A stretch of DNA of 64,000 nt from Heterodera schachtii (taxonomy: Eukaryota; Nematoda; Chromadorea; Rhabditida; Heteroderidae), in the NCBI GenBank assembly GCA_023374025.1, contig SIJG01000120.1:181408-245407 (forward strand), in the 5' to 3' direction. Shown in pieces: positions 22,290 to 33,688 of this stretch. The first letter of the stretch is position 1. Each line of letters begins with the position of its first letter. The notes beneath the pieces are model-generated. The model was given only the letters and a program-made list of their open reading frames with translations. It ran no database searches and was not told the origin of the DNA. The translations under genes and the position numbers were made by a program.

Positions 22290-23051
22290 GCAATGATGTC
22301 ATTTTCCCTGAATTTCCGCCCGATGAAAGTGCCATGGCGTCGGATGGCCAAGCGGCGGCCAAATGGTTGCTCACGCCCTGTCCGGATGGTATGCCCAAGT
22401 GGCTCAGATGCTCACCGGATCAATGGTCTTCAACGATTGAACAGCTGGAAACGGTGGATCATTCCCCTATTTAATTGATTTTTCTGTATGTTTTTGTCCC
22501 ATTTTTAGGCATTTTCAAATGCTTCTTCTCCAATTACATTCCGCATTTCCTTGACATTGTTGTCGTCCACTTTAATTGTCTCCGTTGTGTCATTTGATCT
22601 GATCAACGAAGTGACTGGGGAGAAATTGAAACTTCAACAATATGGCACGAAAGCATGGCTCACCCGTTGTCCAATTGGATGGAATGAGAGGAAATGGGAC
22701 ATTGCAACGATTGAATTATTGCCACAGAATCCAATTCACTTTTTGATCACAGACGGCGGATTTGACGAAGGGTGAATAAATTAAAAAAAAATTTTTTTTT
22801 ATAATTTCCAATCAGACTTTTTGAGTCCAACCAACTATAACACAATGTTATAGTTTAATCAACAATTGCTTAGACTTATTGCGCATTCAAATGATACCAA
22901 AATTTTTTAGGTTTTGGTTGGACTCATAAAATGCCATTAGACCAAATAAAAATTGAATGTGCTTAAACTGCAATAGAATCAATCATTCATCGTTTTTTTC
23001 AGTCTTCTCGACGCCGCTTCTCCCGGGCCGAGTGATCAGCAACAGAAATGA
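22290..23051 (+). pseudogene. Divergent F-box-like family copy lacking its 5' half
   Basis: Plus-strand partner of the junction at about 22289. It opens inside the second family exon with SDGQAAAKWLLTP and CPDGMPKWLRC, then a GTGGAT donor near 22458, exon 22509-22771 (VSFDLINEVTGEKLKLQ, WLTRCPIGW) and last exon 23003-23051 (LLDAASPGPSDQQQK). The three pieces join in one open frame and the splice sites look good. The F-box and first exons are missing because the copy is fused to a minus-strand fragment. Residues differ more from the sisters than they do from each other, so this is an older branch. Confidence 0.65.
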
Positions 23052-23293
23052 ATGAATTAATTAATTGATTGGTGCGATTATCTGACCAAAATGATATGTT
23101 GGCACTGTGCCATTTCAATATTGTGTATAATTTGTTGGTGTATATATGACCTTTTATTGCTCACAAATTCGTCCATTTCTATTGTATTTTATGTGTATGT
23201 AATTAATTCATGTGATATATAATCATTGTTAAAAATGGCTAATGATAAAATGAAATTGATTATCTGATCAAAAATTTGGGTTCTAGTGCAGAA

Positions 23294-23450
23294 TACGCGT
23301 CCCATGGACTTTTACGCGTCCCATGAACTTTTAAGCGTCCCATTGTTTTTTACGCGTCCCATTGAATTTCTACGCGTCCCAAGAGTTTTTACGCGTCCCA
23401 TAAAATTATTACGCGTCCCATTGAATTTCTACGCGTCCCATGGATTTTTT
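23294..23450. repeat. About 8 tandem units of ~20 bp with ACGCGTCCCAT
   Basis: Units start ACGCGTCCCA (one is decayed to AAGCGTCCCA) and have variable T-rich ends such as TTGAATTTCT. The open frame crossing them is a by-product of the repeats. The rest of 23052-23776 shows no gene. Confidence 0.85.
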
Positions 23451-23776
23451 AATTTTGTGAATATTTTCTTTTCTTTCTTTCAATTAGAAAAAGTACAATG
23501 GACGTGGGGATGCGTGAAACATAATCAAAACATCCAATTTAGATTTTCTATAATTATTTTAGAGATCCTTGCCAAGGTTATCCCACATTTGGCCCCAGAC
23601 ATTCGCGCCTATGTCGGGTTCAACCAAGTTTTTTCAATCCCTGATAGCCTAAAGCGATTGGGGGTCTGATAATTTGATAGTTAGATATTTTTGAAAAAGT
23701 AATCACATCAATTAGTCAAACAGCAGAATTAATGTTCCTAATAATTAGAAGACTACGATTTGACGATTTCTTAAGT

Positions 23777-25771
23777 TTAGTAAAAATTTGTTTGAATCCG
23801 ATTTTGGACATAGGCGCAAATGTCTGGGCGACAATGGCCTAAAATTAATTAAATATTTTATTTTTTGATAAAATTCAAATGCTGTGCTGCTCACCCAATG
23901 CATTTGTTGAAAGTCCACAGATCAAAATGATATTGTTCAAATTGGCACTCGGCTTTTCGCAGCAGGGCTGCACGCAACTGGATTTGCAATTACGGAAATC
24001 CGTAATCCGTAATTACGGCGATTTTCTCAGTTACGGAAATCCGTAATTACGGAGGTCCAAAAACCCCGTAATTTCCCGTAATCCGCAATCCGTAATCCGT
24101 AATTTTTAAAAATCAATTTTTGTCAGAATTTTCGAAAAAAATTTTAAATAGTGATTAAAAAAATCAAAAAACTGATTTTCTTGATGGAGTTTCTTCATTT
24201 TTTATTTAAATTTTACAAATAATTTATAATTTTGTGTTTGAACAAATCATTCTTTTTGAATTTATGGGTTGATTGAAGATTTTTGAAAGTCTGATCATTA
24301 TAATTGGATTTATGTATGTATATAATTATTTCAAAATGTTGATAGCCAGAAAAAAATTACGGGGGGGGGGGGAGAATCCGAAGAATTTTTTTTTTGGTAA
24401 AATTTATTTAGTGTTATTTAAAAAAGTTCAGAGCCGGAGAGCAAAAACAGGAATTGTAACCATTTTTAGCCAAAAAAGACTAATTTTTGCCATTTTGAAG
24501 TCAAAATTAAAAAAAAATAAGGTAAAATGAGTAAATCGTGGTTCGGCGGTGCCGACAGGTGCCGCCGGGCAAATTTTTTTTTTTGAAATTTAATGATTTT
24601 ATTAAGAAAAATCGACAAAAAAAAATTTAAAAGTCCCAATTTTTCCTGTAAAAATTTTCAGTTTTTCATTTCGGGCGGAGGGGGGGGGGGGAATTCCTCC
24701 CCTCACCTGGCTAAGGTTTTATGAATTTTCATAAAATGCATGAAAAATAGGTGTGACAAAAAAGTGATGCCTCTATTTTCTAGGCGAACTACTAAATAGC
24801 CTTAACAACAACAAATAAAAAATTATATAAATCTATTTTAATTCTTAAATAAATCGAAATACGGGTAGCCCTTTAAATAAAAAATAGAAAAATTTGTTTT
24901 TTATAAAATAATCTTACAAGAAATCGTCTCGAAAAAATAATCCAAAAAGTCAAATTACGGATCAAAATTACGGAAAAATCACAAAAATCCGTAACCCGTA
25001 ATCCGTAACTCCAAAAACCCCGTAATTTCCGTAATCCGCAATCCGTAATTGCGTGCAGCCCTGTTTCGCAGTCTTCCCATTTAACTGGCGCCGTTGCCGC
25101 CGTCTCCCCAATTGGGCACCGTTTCAACATCCAATTATACACTGTTTCGTTGGATGATGCTTCGGTCTTCTGTTTCAGTGTCACCTTCTCATTCGTCCGT
25201 TCGTTCATCAATTCAAATTGTTCAATTGGCATTGTGTCCACACAAAAATAAAGTTCAATATGGTAACTGACAGAAGTGGTGGCACGGCGAAATGTCTAAA
25301 CCCAAAATTGGTAAAACAAAAAAGAAAATATGGCGGGCGACCTCCTTGAAGTTGTTGACCCATTCGAGATTCAGTGGACCCAAACAATTCTTGCGATTCA
25401 ATTGCTTCGGTTGTCCATCTTTGCTCGGAGTGTGCAACCATTTGACCAACGCTTGGCCAACAGTTGCATTTGGCCCATCGTCAGCAATTCCATCGGAAAA
25501 CAGTTCACCGGAATCGATTGAAACCAATTGATCAAGATCAGTGAGAATTGTTGGTGAAGTGCGACGACGTAAATTGTACAACTGATCGCCATCGTAAAAT
25601 TGCAAGTGGCGAATGTTTGTCGCAAAAATGGGCCAAATTTCATCGATAAAAACGTTCCAAATTGACTGATCATCCTCGTTTTTGTATGGTCACAATCCCA
25701 ATTTGGTGCCCATTCTGTCCCAAATTGGCTTGTTGGAACGGAGAAATTCGAGCACAGAGTAGTCAATGTAA
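23777..25771 (-). pseudogene. F-box-like family pseudogene interrupted by a hAT-like element
   Basis: Minus-strand parts: second exon from 25771 (starts at IDYSVLEFLRSN) down to about 25330 (motifs DDGPNATVGQALVKWLHTP, EWVNNFKEV), third exon from about 25293 with NERTNEKVTLKQK and RCPIG, and last exon ending at 23777. The acceptor before the second exon reads CAC instead of CAG. An early stop follows MGTKLGL. The F-box exon is absent. The third exon is cut by the element at 23963-25063; removing the element and one copy of its 8-bp duplication rejoins KWEDCEKP in frame. Confidence 0.8.
23963..25063. mobile_element. Non-autonomous hAT element with CCGTAAT words
   Basis: Inverted ends CAGGGCTGCACGCAA and an exact 8-bp duplication TTTCGCAG (23955-23962, 25064-25071), both classic for hAT. 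The subterminal 100 bp on each side is mostly the word CCGTAAT or ATTACGG. The middle is AT-rich with one GC-rich palindromic motif (24541) and G-runs. No transposase frame. Confidence 0.92.
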
Positions 25772-26223
25772 GTGAAGAAATAAACAAATCACTGAAAAAT
25801 TTCAGTATTTTTGCGAAAGTTTTGCAAAAAAACGCCATTTTTATTGGATTTTAGAAAAAATGAAGGTTGAAATATAACACCCCTCTTCATTAGAACCCCC
25901 TCTGTATTACAACGCCCCCCCTTTCGAGTGGGCTTGAAAAATAGAACCCCCGGGGGTACTAATTCAGTAAGTACGGTAAAAACCCAACTTTGTTCGCAAA
26001 CACAAAAAAGAAAGTGTTTTTCCTGTTAATCAAAAGTCGAAATTTCAATTTTATACCAAAATGCACATTTATTGAACAAAATTGCTTTTGCCAAAAGAGA
26101 ATACAGATGAATAGTTGAGTTGACGAAGAAGCGATGGGAGGCGAAAAATCTTTTACTTTAACAAATTTTTGACCGTTCTTTCAAAAAAAAAGCATAATTT
26201 AATGAAGAAGATTAGAGAAAAAC

Positions 26224-26414
26224 TAGAGTTGTGCGGGACTGGGAATTTTGGGCTTAACCGGGACCGGGACCTTTTCGGGTTGAAAAACCGGGAATTTTTG
26301 GCTGGGAAAACCGGGGAAAACCCGGGACTAGTCCCGGTCCCGGTCAAAATCGGGACTTCGGTACTCAGTTGTACTCAGTTGTCCGTGTTCAGGTCCCGGT
26401 CCCGCTCAACTCTA
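26224..26414. mobile_element. Short hAT-like element with CCGGGAC words
   Basis: 191 bp. Left end TAGAGTTGTGCGGGAC, right end reverse complement TAGAGTTGAGCGGGAC, exact 8-bp duplication AGAAAAAC (26216-26223, 26415-26422). The interior is almost wholly CCGGGAC/GTCCCGG words. The flanking spacer 25772-26935 has no gene. Confidence 0.88.
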
Positions 26415-26935
26415 AGAAAAACTACTTCAACAGAGAGCGTTATGGGAAGAGATTTAAAGACAGAGAAGAGGAGAGAATAGAAACATACACTATGTGTCAA
26501 GCAGAAGGTGTTAGACAAAATTGTTCATAACGCCAAATATTGAAATTGGCGTAAATTTTTGCACGTTTACACTGGTAAATGCCTTTTTTGTATTTTTCAT
26601 TTTTCTCAGCCATAACTTTCTTCATCCCCAACTAAACTGAACAAATTTGGTATCTAAAAGCAACCTACCTCTCCTTTTTGCTTTATCCCTCTCCCCAATA
26701 TTTTTCCTTCCAAAATAAATTTTAAGGGTTTTAGGCGTCCAATTTTTATTTTATTTTTTAATTTTTCTATCGCTACTTCTCAATGTGGAAATTTTGTGTT
26801 TATGTTTTTATTAAATTTTTCTGTTTCATATTTAAAAAATTAAATTGTTTGCCTCTTACATAGTAAAATTATTTTGGACGACAATTTTTCTGCTCTTTGC
26901 CACATTAACTAATTGGAAAACGGCAAATTGTGCCA

Positions 26936-28543
26936 ATGCCACAAAAAGTGAACCGACGGTAAGGAATTTTTAAGTTAAAATGTTTCATTTAACCCACTTC
27001 TTTTTTGTCCCGCATTTCAGCTGGATTTGTACTGATATTTGGATGGACACTCTCCCCTTTTTTGGCCGTCCTCAACTCGGCCTCAAAATGGCACTTCTTT
27101 CTCCACGTTTCGATGTTTTAGTGGACGCGCATTTCGATGGCACAAGCGAATTGCCAATGTTGAGACAAATCACAATTCGCAAGCACATTGGAATGCCAAA
27201 ACTATTTGTCGACGGCAAATTTGAAGGATTTCCATTGCCAAAATATCCGTTGCCCAACAAAATTTGCTTTTCGCGACTTGAGATTGAGTAATCCAGAGAA
27301 TTAAAGCATTATTAGCAGCAATAAAACCATTCCTTTGCAGGTACATTGATCATGCCGTCATCACATTTCTTCGCTCCAACCAGCAATTTTTTGATGGAAG
27401 AGGCACAGTTTTTGCGTTTGCTATATTTTCGCACAAAAACAAACATCTCCAGCCGCTTTGGAACGCTTTCATCAGTGAAGTCTGGCCCATTTTTGCGCCA
27501 AACATTTGCCATTTGATCCTTCCTAATGGCGATCATTTGGACGATTTGCGTCATTTCATTTCGCCGACAATTCTCTGCGACCTCAATGAGTTGATTTACA
27601 TCAATTCTTCTGCTGATCTGTTTCCCGATGGAATTGGTGATGATGGGCCAAATGCAACGAGTGCCCAAGCGTTGTTCAAATGGTTGCACACTCCGCGAAA
27701 CGATGGCCAACCGAAGGGATTTCGTTGTATTGGTTTTAATGATCCATCATCAAACATGGACGAATGGTTCAACTATTTCAAAAAGGTGGCCATTTTTTCG
27801 TAAAATTCCTCCTGATTGTCTTTTGATTTTCGTTTTAAATTGTTTAGGAATTTCTCCGTGCCAACACTTCTTCGGTCGTCACTTACAATATTAGTTTCTT
27901 ACACAATGCGCCAACACCAATTGTCCCATTTGAATTGGTGAACGAACGAGCCCAACAGAAGCTGACATTGGAGAAAGAACGCGATTTTACGTTTCCGAAT
28001 CGATGGAGAATTATGCGTTGTCCAATTGGGAAGACGGCGGTGGTTCAGCAACGGAAAGGCACAAAGTCCGACAATTTAAACGGAGTCTCTTTTTCATTGC
28101 GTGGTGACAAAGATAGCATTGGGTGAGCAGCGACATAAGTTCATTTGGTAAAAACCCAACTCGTACTGTTTTTCAAAAAAAAAATCGACCAAATTAAACA
28201 TTCTTGGTATCATTCAATAGCGCTTCACCAAGTTTCAAAAAATTTGATCAAGTTTGAAAAAAAGTTATAAACAAAAACAATTTTTTTTACGATTTTTGGT
28301 CACAACTTTTTTGAAAAGCAATAAAATTTTCTTGCATTTTGCAGTTAGATGGAGAACTTTAAGGGCTATCGAATGATACCAAAAATGTTTACTTTGGTCA
28401 ACTTTGACAAAAGTTATGAGTCATAACTTATGACGATTTTTTTGTCGAAAACAGTACGAGTTGGGTGTCGTCCATTTCATTTGTGCTTTTGTCCGAAAAT
28501 TATTTTGTCAAATTTGAATTATACTTCATTCAGGCCATTGTGA
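26936..28543 (+). CDS. F-box-like protein, intact, without signal peptide
   Basis: Exons 26936-26958, 27021-27287, 27341-27785, 27848-28122 and 28534-28543 sum to 1,020 nt, 339 residues; every border is GT/AG and all phases agree. N-terminus MPQKVNRRW, then the F-box-like block (CTDIWMDTLPFFGRPQLGLK, ALLSPRFDVLVD). The second large exon has WPIFAPNICH, DDGPNATSAQALFKWLHTP and an unusual insert around HKNKHLQPLW. The third has FELVNERAQQKLTLEKE and RCPIG. The last exon adds only PL before TGA. Upstream DNA aligns with the signal-peptide exon of the copy at 14492, but its ATG reads ATA, it has a stop, and two extra bases shift the frame, so this paralogue starts cytosolic. Likely role: SCF ubiquitin-ligase adaptor, by the F-box only. 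An inverted-repeat element fills the last intron. Confidence 0.8.
28155..28466. repeat. Inverted repeat (MITE-like) in the last intron of the F-box-like gene
   Basis: ACCCAACTCGTACTGTTTT at 28155-28173 is exactly reverse-complemented at 28448-28466. The same word, in the GTACGAGTTGGG orientation, recurs near 34036-34105. No target duplication is clear. Confidence 0.7.
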
Positions 28544-29122
28544 CCACCAGCAGAAGGAGAAGCGGATCAAAGCAGTGAAAAGGGCGTTTAATTATTCGTG
28601 GAAGTGAATTAATTGCATTTGACAAATTGCCGATCATTTCGAATTATTCAATGAAAATTGTTTCTTTGATACTTTTTTTTCTTTGAAATATTCATTTTTA
28701 TTGTTTGATTTTTATTTCCTAAATATTAGTCCGGAGCATAGAATTGACTATTAAAGAACGCTGATTTTTGCATAATTTCTGCGAAGGATTGTCGTGTTCT
28801 TTTTTAATTCGTAATACATGAATTTTCAAAAGTGGAGCGGAGTGTCAGCTCAATGCAAAATTAATTTAGGCTTCTCTATGCTTGTCAAAAATCGCGGCGA
28901 AGTTTGTCTAAACGGCGTATCGCGCTTGAAAATGGTCGGGTAAATTATAGTGCTGCCGAGACCTAAAATTTCCAGAGACCGAGATTTGATCTCGAGACCA
29001 AAAAAACCCGACTTTTCTCGACTCGAGAACTTTTTTTAAAAATTTTCTCGTTCGCTTAAAAACTCGCTTAGAATTAAACAAATTAAAAATCAATAATTTT
29101 TAGCTTTCCTAGCAAATTTTTT

Positions 29123-30003
29123 GGTAAATATTGATCATAGTCACCAAACTCAAAAATGCTTAAAAACGGTCAGAATCGATATAAAAAGGTTAGAAATGGG
29201 TCGGAAAAATAGAATTGGGGGTGCGCTTGCCCTTTTTCAGGCTGAAAAAGTGCCGGAATTGGAGTGCCAAACTCAGCTGGGACTCAATTGACCGCACAAT
29301 AAAAACACTCAAAATACATTTTAAATAATTTTTCTAGGGTATTTTGTGGCGCTGATCACGAATATGACATTTGTTTTTCTAAATTTCGAATCCCGAACCC
29401 GGTTCGAACCGGTTCAAAACTCGAAAATTGGGAGATTTGGCACTATAACTTTTTAAATGATCGAACACTGACAAATTTGGTATCATTCGAACTCTCGCAA
29501 AAGGGAGCATGCGAAGACGGAGCAAGTAGTGGGGCGAGACGGAGGGCGGAGGAAGCAGTCTGACGAGCGCCACAGGCGGTTGACTGCGGGGGCCCGAAGG
29601 GCCCCCGCCAATCAGTCAACCGCCTGCGGATCACGCGCGGACTTCTTCCGTAGCCCGTAGTCTCGCCCCACCTACTGGCCGCCGTAGTCGAGTGTGCGGC
29701 GGTTTTTTAGCGCAATAAGCTAAATTCAATCTTTTATATTTGACGTTCTTTTAAAAACCCCTAAAAATAGTTTTTCTTTTAATTTATAAATTTTAAATTT
29801 TGTTCGAATTGGGGTTCGGGGTTCGGAATTTTGCAAAATAAAGTCCCAGCTGAATTTGGCACTCCAATTCCGGCACTTTTTCAGCCTGAAAAAGGGCAAG
29901 CGCGCCCCCAATTCTATTTTTCCAACCCATTTCTAACCTTTTTACTTCGATTCTGACCGTTTTTAAGCATTTTTGAGTTTGGTGACTATGATCAATATTT
30001 TCC
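29123..30003. mobile_element. Foldback element, copy 3, with GC-rich core
   Basis: Ends GGTAAATATTGATCATAG (left) and GGAAAATATTGATCATAG (right, reverse complement), flanked by an exact 8-bp duplication AATTTTTT (29115-29122, 30004-30011). The GC-rich core (about 29494-29716) is in plus orientation and nearly identical to those at 13789 and 9430. Part of its left arm resembles the 13427 copy (CCGGTTCGAACCGGTT), so it is a mosaic of the two. The preceding 28544-29122 shows no gene. Confidence 0.88.
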
Positions 30004-30573
30004 AATTTTTTGCTTATTCCTTATTCAGCTATCTTCCATTTCCTATTTTTTGAACTATATGAAAATAATAAAAAAATATATTAAAATTTTCATATAATGA
30101 TTCCTATGCGATTTTGAGCTAATTTTTTAAGAAATTGCGGGTTTTTGGCGACACCGGGTTCTTTTTGGCGTACTATTTCGTAATCTCTGTCAATAGAGAA
30201 AATTTGAATTTACTTCATCCTGTTTAACTTCTTTTCTGCTTGTTAAACCTAAGCCAAATTTTGCATACCGATTGAGAAAAATATAATGCATTCAGTAATT
30301 CAGCCATTATTTGGCTTATAAACTATTTCATGAGTTATAAGAAAAAACAAATTTTCAAATGCCCATGTCTTTTTTCAAAATGGTCAAATTTCTTAGGATT
30401 TGTTTAGAAAAAACTTCTTCTCATCATGAACTTTCGAATAATACCAAAATTGTCCAATTTGGTTGGCAACAACCTTCAAAAATAATTCAGAAAAATCGGC
30501 GTTTTTAATTTTTAATTCACAAAAATCGGCGTTTTTAATTTTTTGGACAAAAACAAATAAAAAATATTCATTT

Positions 30574-30657
30574 GTTGCACAACGGACTCGAACCTCCGCC
30601 CTCCTTCTCCCTTTGTCGCTTTAATATCTTACAAAAACCACTTCGCCACATTTGGAA
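30574..30657 (-). other. tRNA-like fragment (possible tRNA pseudogene or SINE head)
   Basis: On the minus strand TGGCGAAGTGG fits an internal A box and GGTTCGAGTCC matches the B-box/T-arm consensus exactly, about 50 bp apart. The presumed acceptor arms do not pair, so a working tRNA is unlikely. Nearby spacer 30004-30991 holds no other feature I can support. Confidence 0.4.
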
Positions 30658-30991
30658 CTGAGAATTCCAAAATTGAAACGGTGGGTGCAATGAGCAATCA
30701 AAATTTAAACTCAATTGGTTAAATGAATTACATGAAGAAATGAGTAGAAATGTTGCCTTTTATAGCAAGCACTTTCCTCCCACTACCTAATTTTTCCCCC
30801 ATTCGTTCGTTGACACACCGACTCACAATGCTATGGTCATATATAAAGGGAACGCTTCGAACAAAATGCTCTCATTTTTGCGTCCGTCATTATTTTCATC
30901 CTTGTTTTCTATTTGCCCATTGTATCAAAGCATCGTTCTGCTGCTCCTTCATCTATCACAACAGACGGAAGTCGGCACACGTGGCGGCATC

Positions 30992-32101
30992 ATGGAGAAG
31001 ATCGTCTACTTCAAACTGTTGCAAATTGTGCTCACTTTGGCATTCATTTGGCAACTCCTTTCACTGCACCAATTCTGCGGGACTTTTGCCGACCCAAAAG
31101 TCAATTCATTTATCAATTCATTTAAATTTCACACAGTGATCAATGGCTTGATTTTCAGGCCTTCCTCCATGACATCTCTGTGGGCCATTGCAAAAGCTTT
31201 ACGCTCATCGGAAAGAACTCAAAAAGCGGCGAATTTGGCGCTGTGTTTGACCATCACAAATGGCACAACCAACTGTCGATGAGCAGCACCGATGGCCGAC
31301 CAATCGAAGAACAGCAACACCAATTCATGGACGAATTGGCCGCGAAATTGCCATCCGCTGGACGCCATTGCATTCCGTTAACGGTGAACCAGCAAAATCA
31401 ATAATAACGATGAATTAAAATTTGATTGATTTTCAGATTACGCCGTTTGACTCGATTGGCAAAGACAGAAACCCCCTCAAGAATTACACTTTGTTCTTTT
31501 TTTCCGGCCAACTGATCGTCGCATTGTGCACGCTTGTCGTCTGTTTCTGTGGCTTCATGGATTTGCTACTCTCTGTGGAAGAATATGAAGTGAGCGAGCG
31601 CAATGCATGGCCACAACAATTTAATCGAAAAAATCGGACTAAAATTGCTTTTCAGTCGAAATCCGAGGGATTTTTTTTTGATCCCATTGTTTAATTGTTT
31701 TTAAGGTCTGTTTCCAAGCCTTCTATCCTGCCTTCTGCTGGAGTTTATCTGCTGTGACCTCATCCAAATTGCTGCTCGATTGGACTGGCTTCTGGTCTTG
31801 CGTCAACTTCCAAGCGGATCACACAAATGTGCCGTTGGTCACTTTGGTGAGTTTGGTTTTGTTGCCGCTTTGTGCCGTACCTTTTTCCAAATTTGACTTT
31901 TCCAAGCTGATCTGCATCGTCATGGTGTGTTTGTCTGTCTTCGAGTTTTTCTTCATGAATTCGCTGCTGAAAAAACGACCTATGTGTGCTTCAACCGCTG
32001 CCGAAGTCCAGCACCACAAATTGCGCAATGATGTCGCCACGGAATGTGCCAATGTGATCATTCATCAGCAGAAGCAGAAGAACGGAAGTGCCGTCATGTG
32101 A
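30992..32101 (+). CDS. Four-transmembrane protein (MARVEL/tetraspan-like topology)
   Basis: Exons 30992-31099, 31159-31383, 31437-31589 and 31706-32101, total 882 nt, 293 residues in one frame. Membrane segments by hydropathy: residues about 8-26 (LLQIVLTLAFIWQLLSL), 128-148 (LIVALCTLVVCFCGFMDLLL), 192-212 (VPLVTLVSLVLLPLCAVPF) and 217-236 (LICIVMVCLSVFEFFFMN). The first loop is long (about 95 residues) with two Cys (GHCKSF, GRHCIPL) and an NYT glycosylation site. The C-terminus is hydrophilic (EVQHHKLRND, HQQKQKNGS). Topology recalls synaptophysin/synaptogyrin-type MARVEL proteins but I see no diagnostic motif. The first donor (GTCAAT) is weak. GC content is higher than the surroundings. Probably a real conserved gene. 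Confidence 0.7.
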
Positions 32102-32577
32102 ACAATAAGCAGAGACAAATGGAACGATGCTGATGCCAATAAAACATAGATGAAACGATACAATTGAAGATATATGAGATAAATCGTATTACACATATTT
32201 CTTGGTAAATTGTTGTTATTCCATTGCATATCTGTTGTACCCGCAAGCATAAAAATCGGATTGGGTGATCTGCTGTGAATCGTACTGCTCTGGTGAATTT
32301 TTGAAAATAGCAAAAAATATACCCCGAAAATTGAATTTTTTTTGAATTTTTGGCGAAATTGATAAAATTTGGCAGTATTAAGGGTTTAAATCAGGGCTTC
32401 GATTTGTTCTTATTTCTAAGAAATGTTCTGATTTGGAGGGTCCAAATCTTAGAAAATGAAAATGTTCTTATTTCTAAGAAATGTTCTGATTTTGGGCTAT
32501 TGTTCTTATTTCTAAAAATTCTTCAGAAAATTTGTAATTTTATGGCGTAATGTCACTTAGATTTTCAAAATTTTTCA

Positions 32578-32925
32578 TGGCGGCGCCTATCGGCACCGCC
32601 GGCTCCACAAATCCTCTTTTTCTAAAAAAATTGGCCCAAGATCGCAAATTATGGTCATTTTTTGGACAAAATTTGTTAACAAATTACATTAAATTTTCAA
32701 AAAAATTTTCCCGGCGGCGCCTATCGGCACCGCCGGCGGACCTCTCCCCTCGCACATACACCAAGTTCTTTGGAAATAGCGCGCCGCACAAAAAACGTTT
32801 TGAGAAACAACTAAGTCTTCGCTTGGCCTTATTTGCAAAATTGGCCTTTTTTGATGAAAATCTGTTAACAAATCAGAACGAAATTACAAAAAAATTTCCG
32901 GCGGCGCCTATCGGCACCGCCTGAC
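32578..32925. repeat. Cluster of three GC-rich palindromic motifs
   Basis: Copies of GGCGGCGCCTATCGGCACCG at about 32578, 32713 and 32898, all in the same orientation, each preceded by an A/T-rich run, spaced about 135 and 185 bp. The spacers are themselves similar (each has a TTGTTAACAAAT or CTGTTAACAAAT word), so the unit is longer than the palindrome. No gene in 32102-34271. Confidence 0.7.
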
Positions 32926-33610
32926 CCTCTCCCTCGCCCATTTTCCAAGATTTTTTTGGAAAAATTTTAAAAAATCTAGTTTTTTTAAGTTTTAGTCATT
33001 CGTGATCACGAATGACTAAAACTTACGACTTGCTAATTTCCTCCCAAAATTGTAAAAAGCGATAATGGGAGACGAAAAATATTAATTTAATACATTTTTG
33101 ATCGAAAACCCGAAAAAATAATTGGTTTAAAGAAATTTTGTAAAATGTTCTTATTTTTGACCCTAAAATCTTATTTTTTGGCCTTGGTGTTCTTATTTTG
33201 AAAAATTTTCGATCGAAGCCCTGGTTTAAATCCGTTTTTTTTTGTTGTAGTTTTTGGTATATTTTTAATTTATTTAAGCAAATTAAATATATACATATTT
33301 TTGGAATTTTTGAGGGTATCTAAAACTTATTTTTTTAGAATCTTCAAAATGAATAAATTTTACTTTTATTTTGTATTTTTCTAAAATGATTATTCAACAA
33401 CGAGGGCTGGCCGTGATCACGGCTCACGGAAATCACGGGGTTTTTGGGGTGCCGTGATCACGAGTCACGGATTTTTTCAATTTTTCCGTGATTTTGATCC
33501 GTTAATGGCATTTTATATAGGGAATTTTTTGTTGAGAAAAAAATAGGAAATTGGTGAGAAAAGAGAAATTTTTAAGAAAATAAATTCATTTCTGTTAAGG
33601 AATTACACAC

Positions 33611-33688
33611 ATATATGTAGCCTAATGGTTAAGCCTTCTGTCTTTCATTGTTTCTCCCTTAAGTCCAATTCCTCATTGGGATAGGAGA
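33611..33688 (+). other. Degenerate tRNA-like sequence
   Basis: TAGCCTAATGGTTAAG fits a tRNA D-arm/A box and GTCCAATTCC, about 40 bp on, fits a B box loosely. The stems are not convincing. Could be the head of a SINE. Confidence 0.3.

Noticed and set aside
23516..23670. Frame with AKVIPHLAPDIRAYVGF, possibly an F-box-like exon
   Set aside because: It resembles the family's FAPNIRH region only loosely and has no neighbouring exon in register.
25866..25980. Possible second copy of the 43450 MITE
   Set aside because: Only the CCCCCTC-type interior and one TACGG end are similar; no inverted partner end was found.
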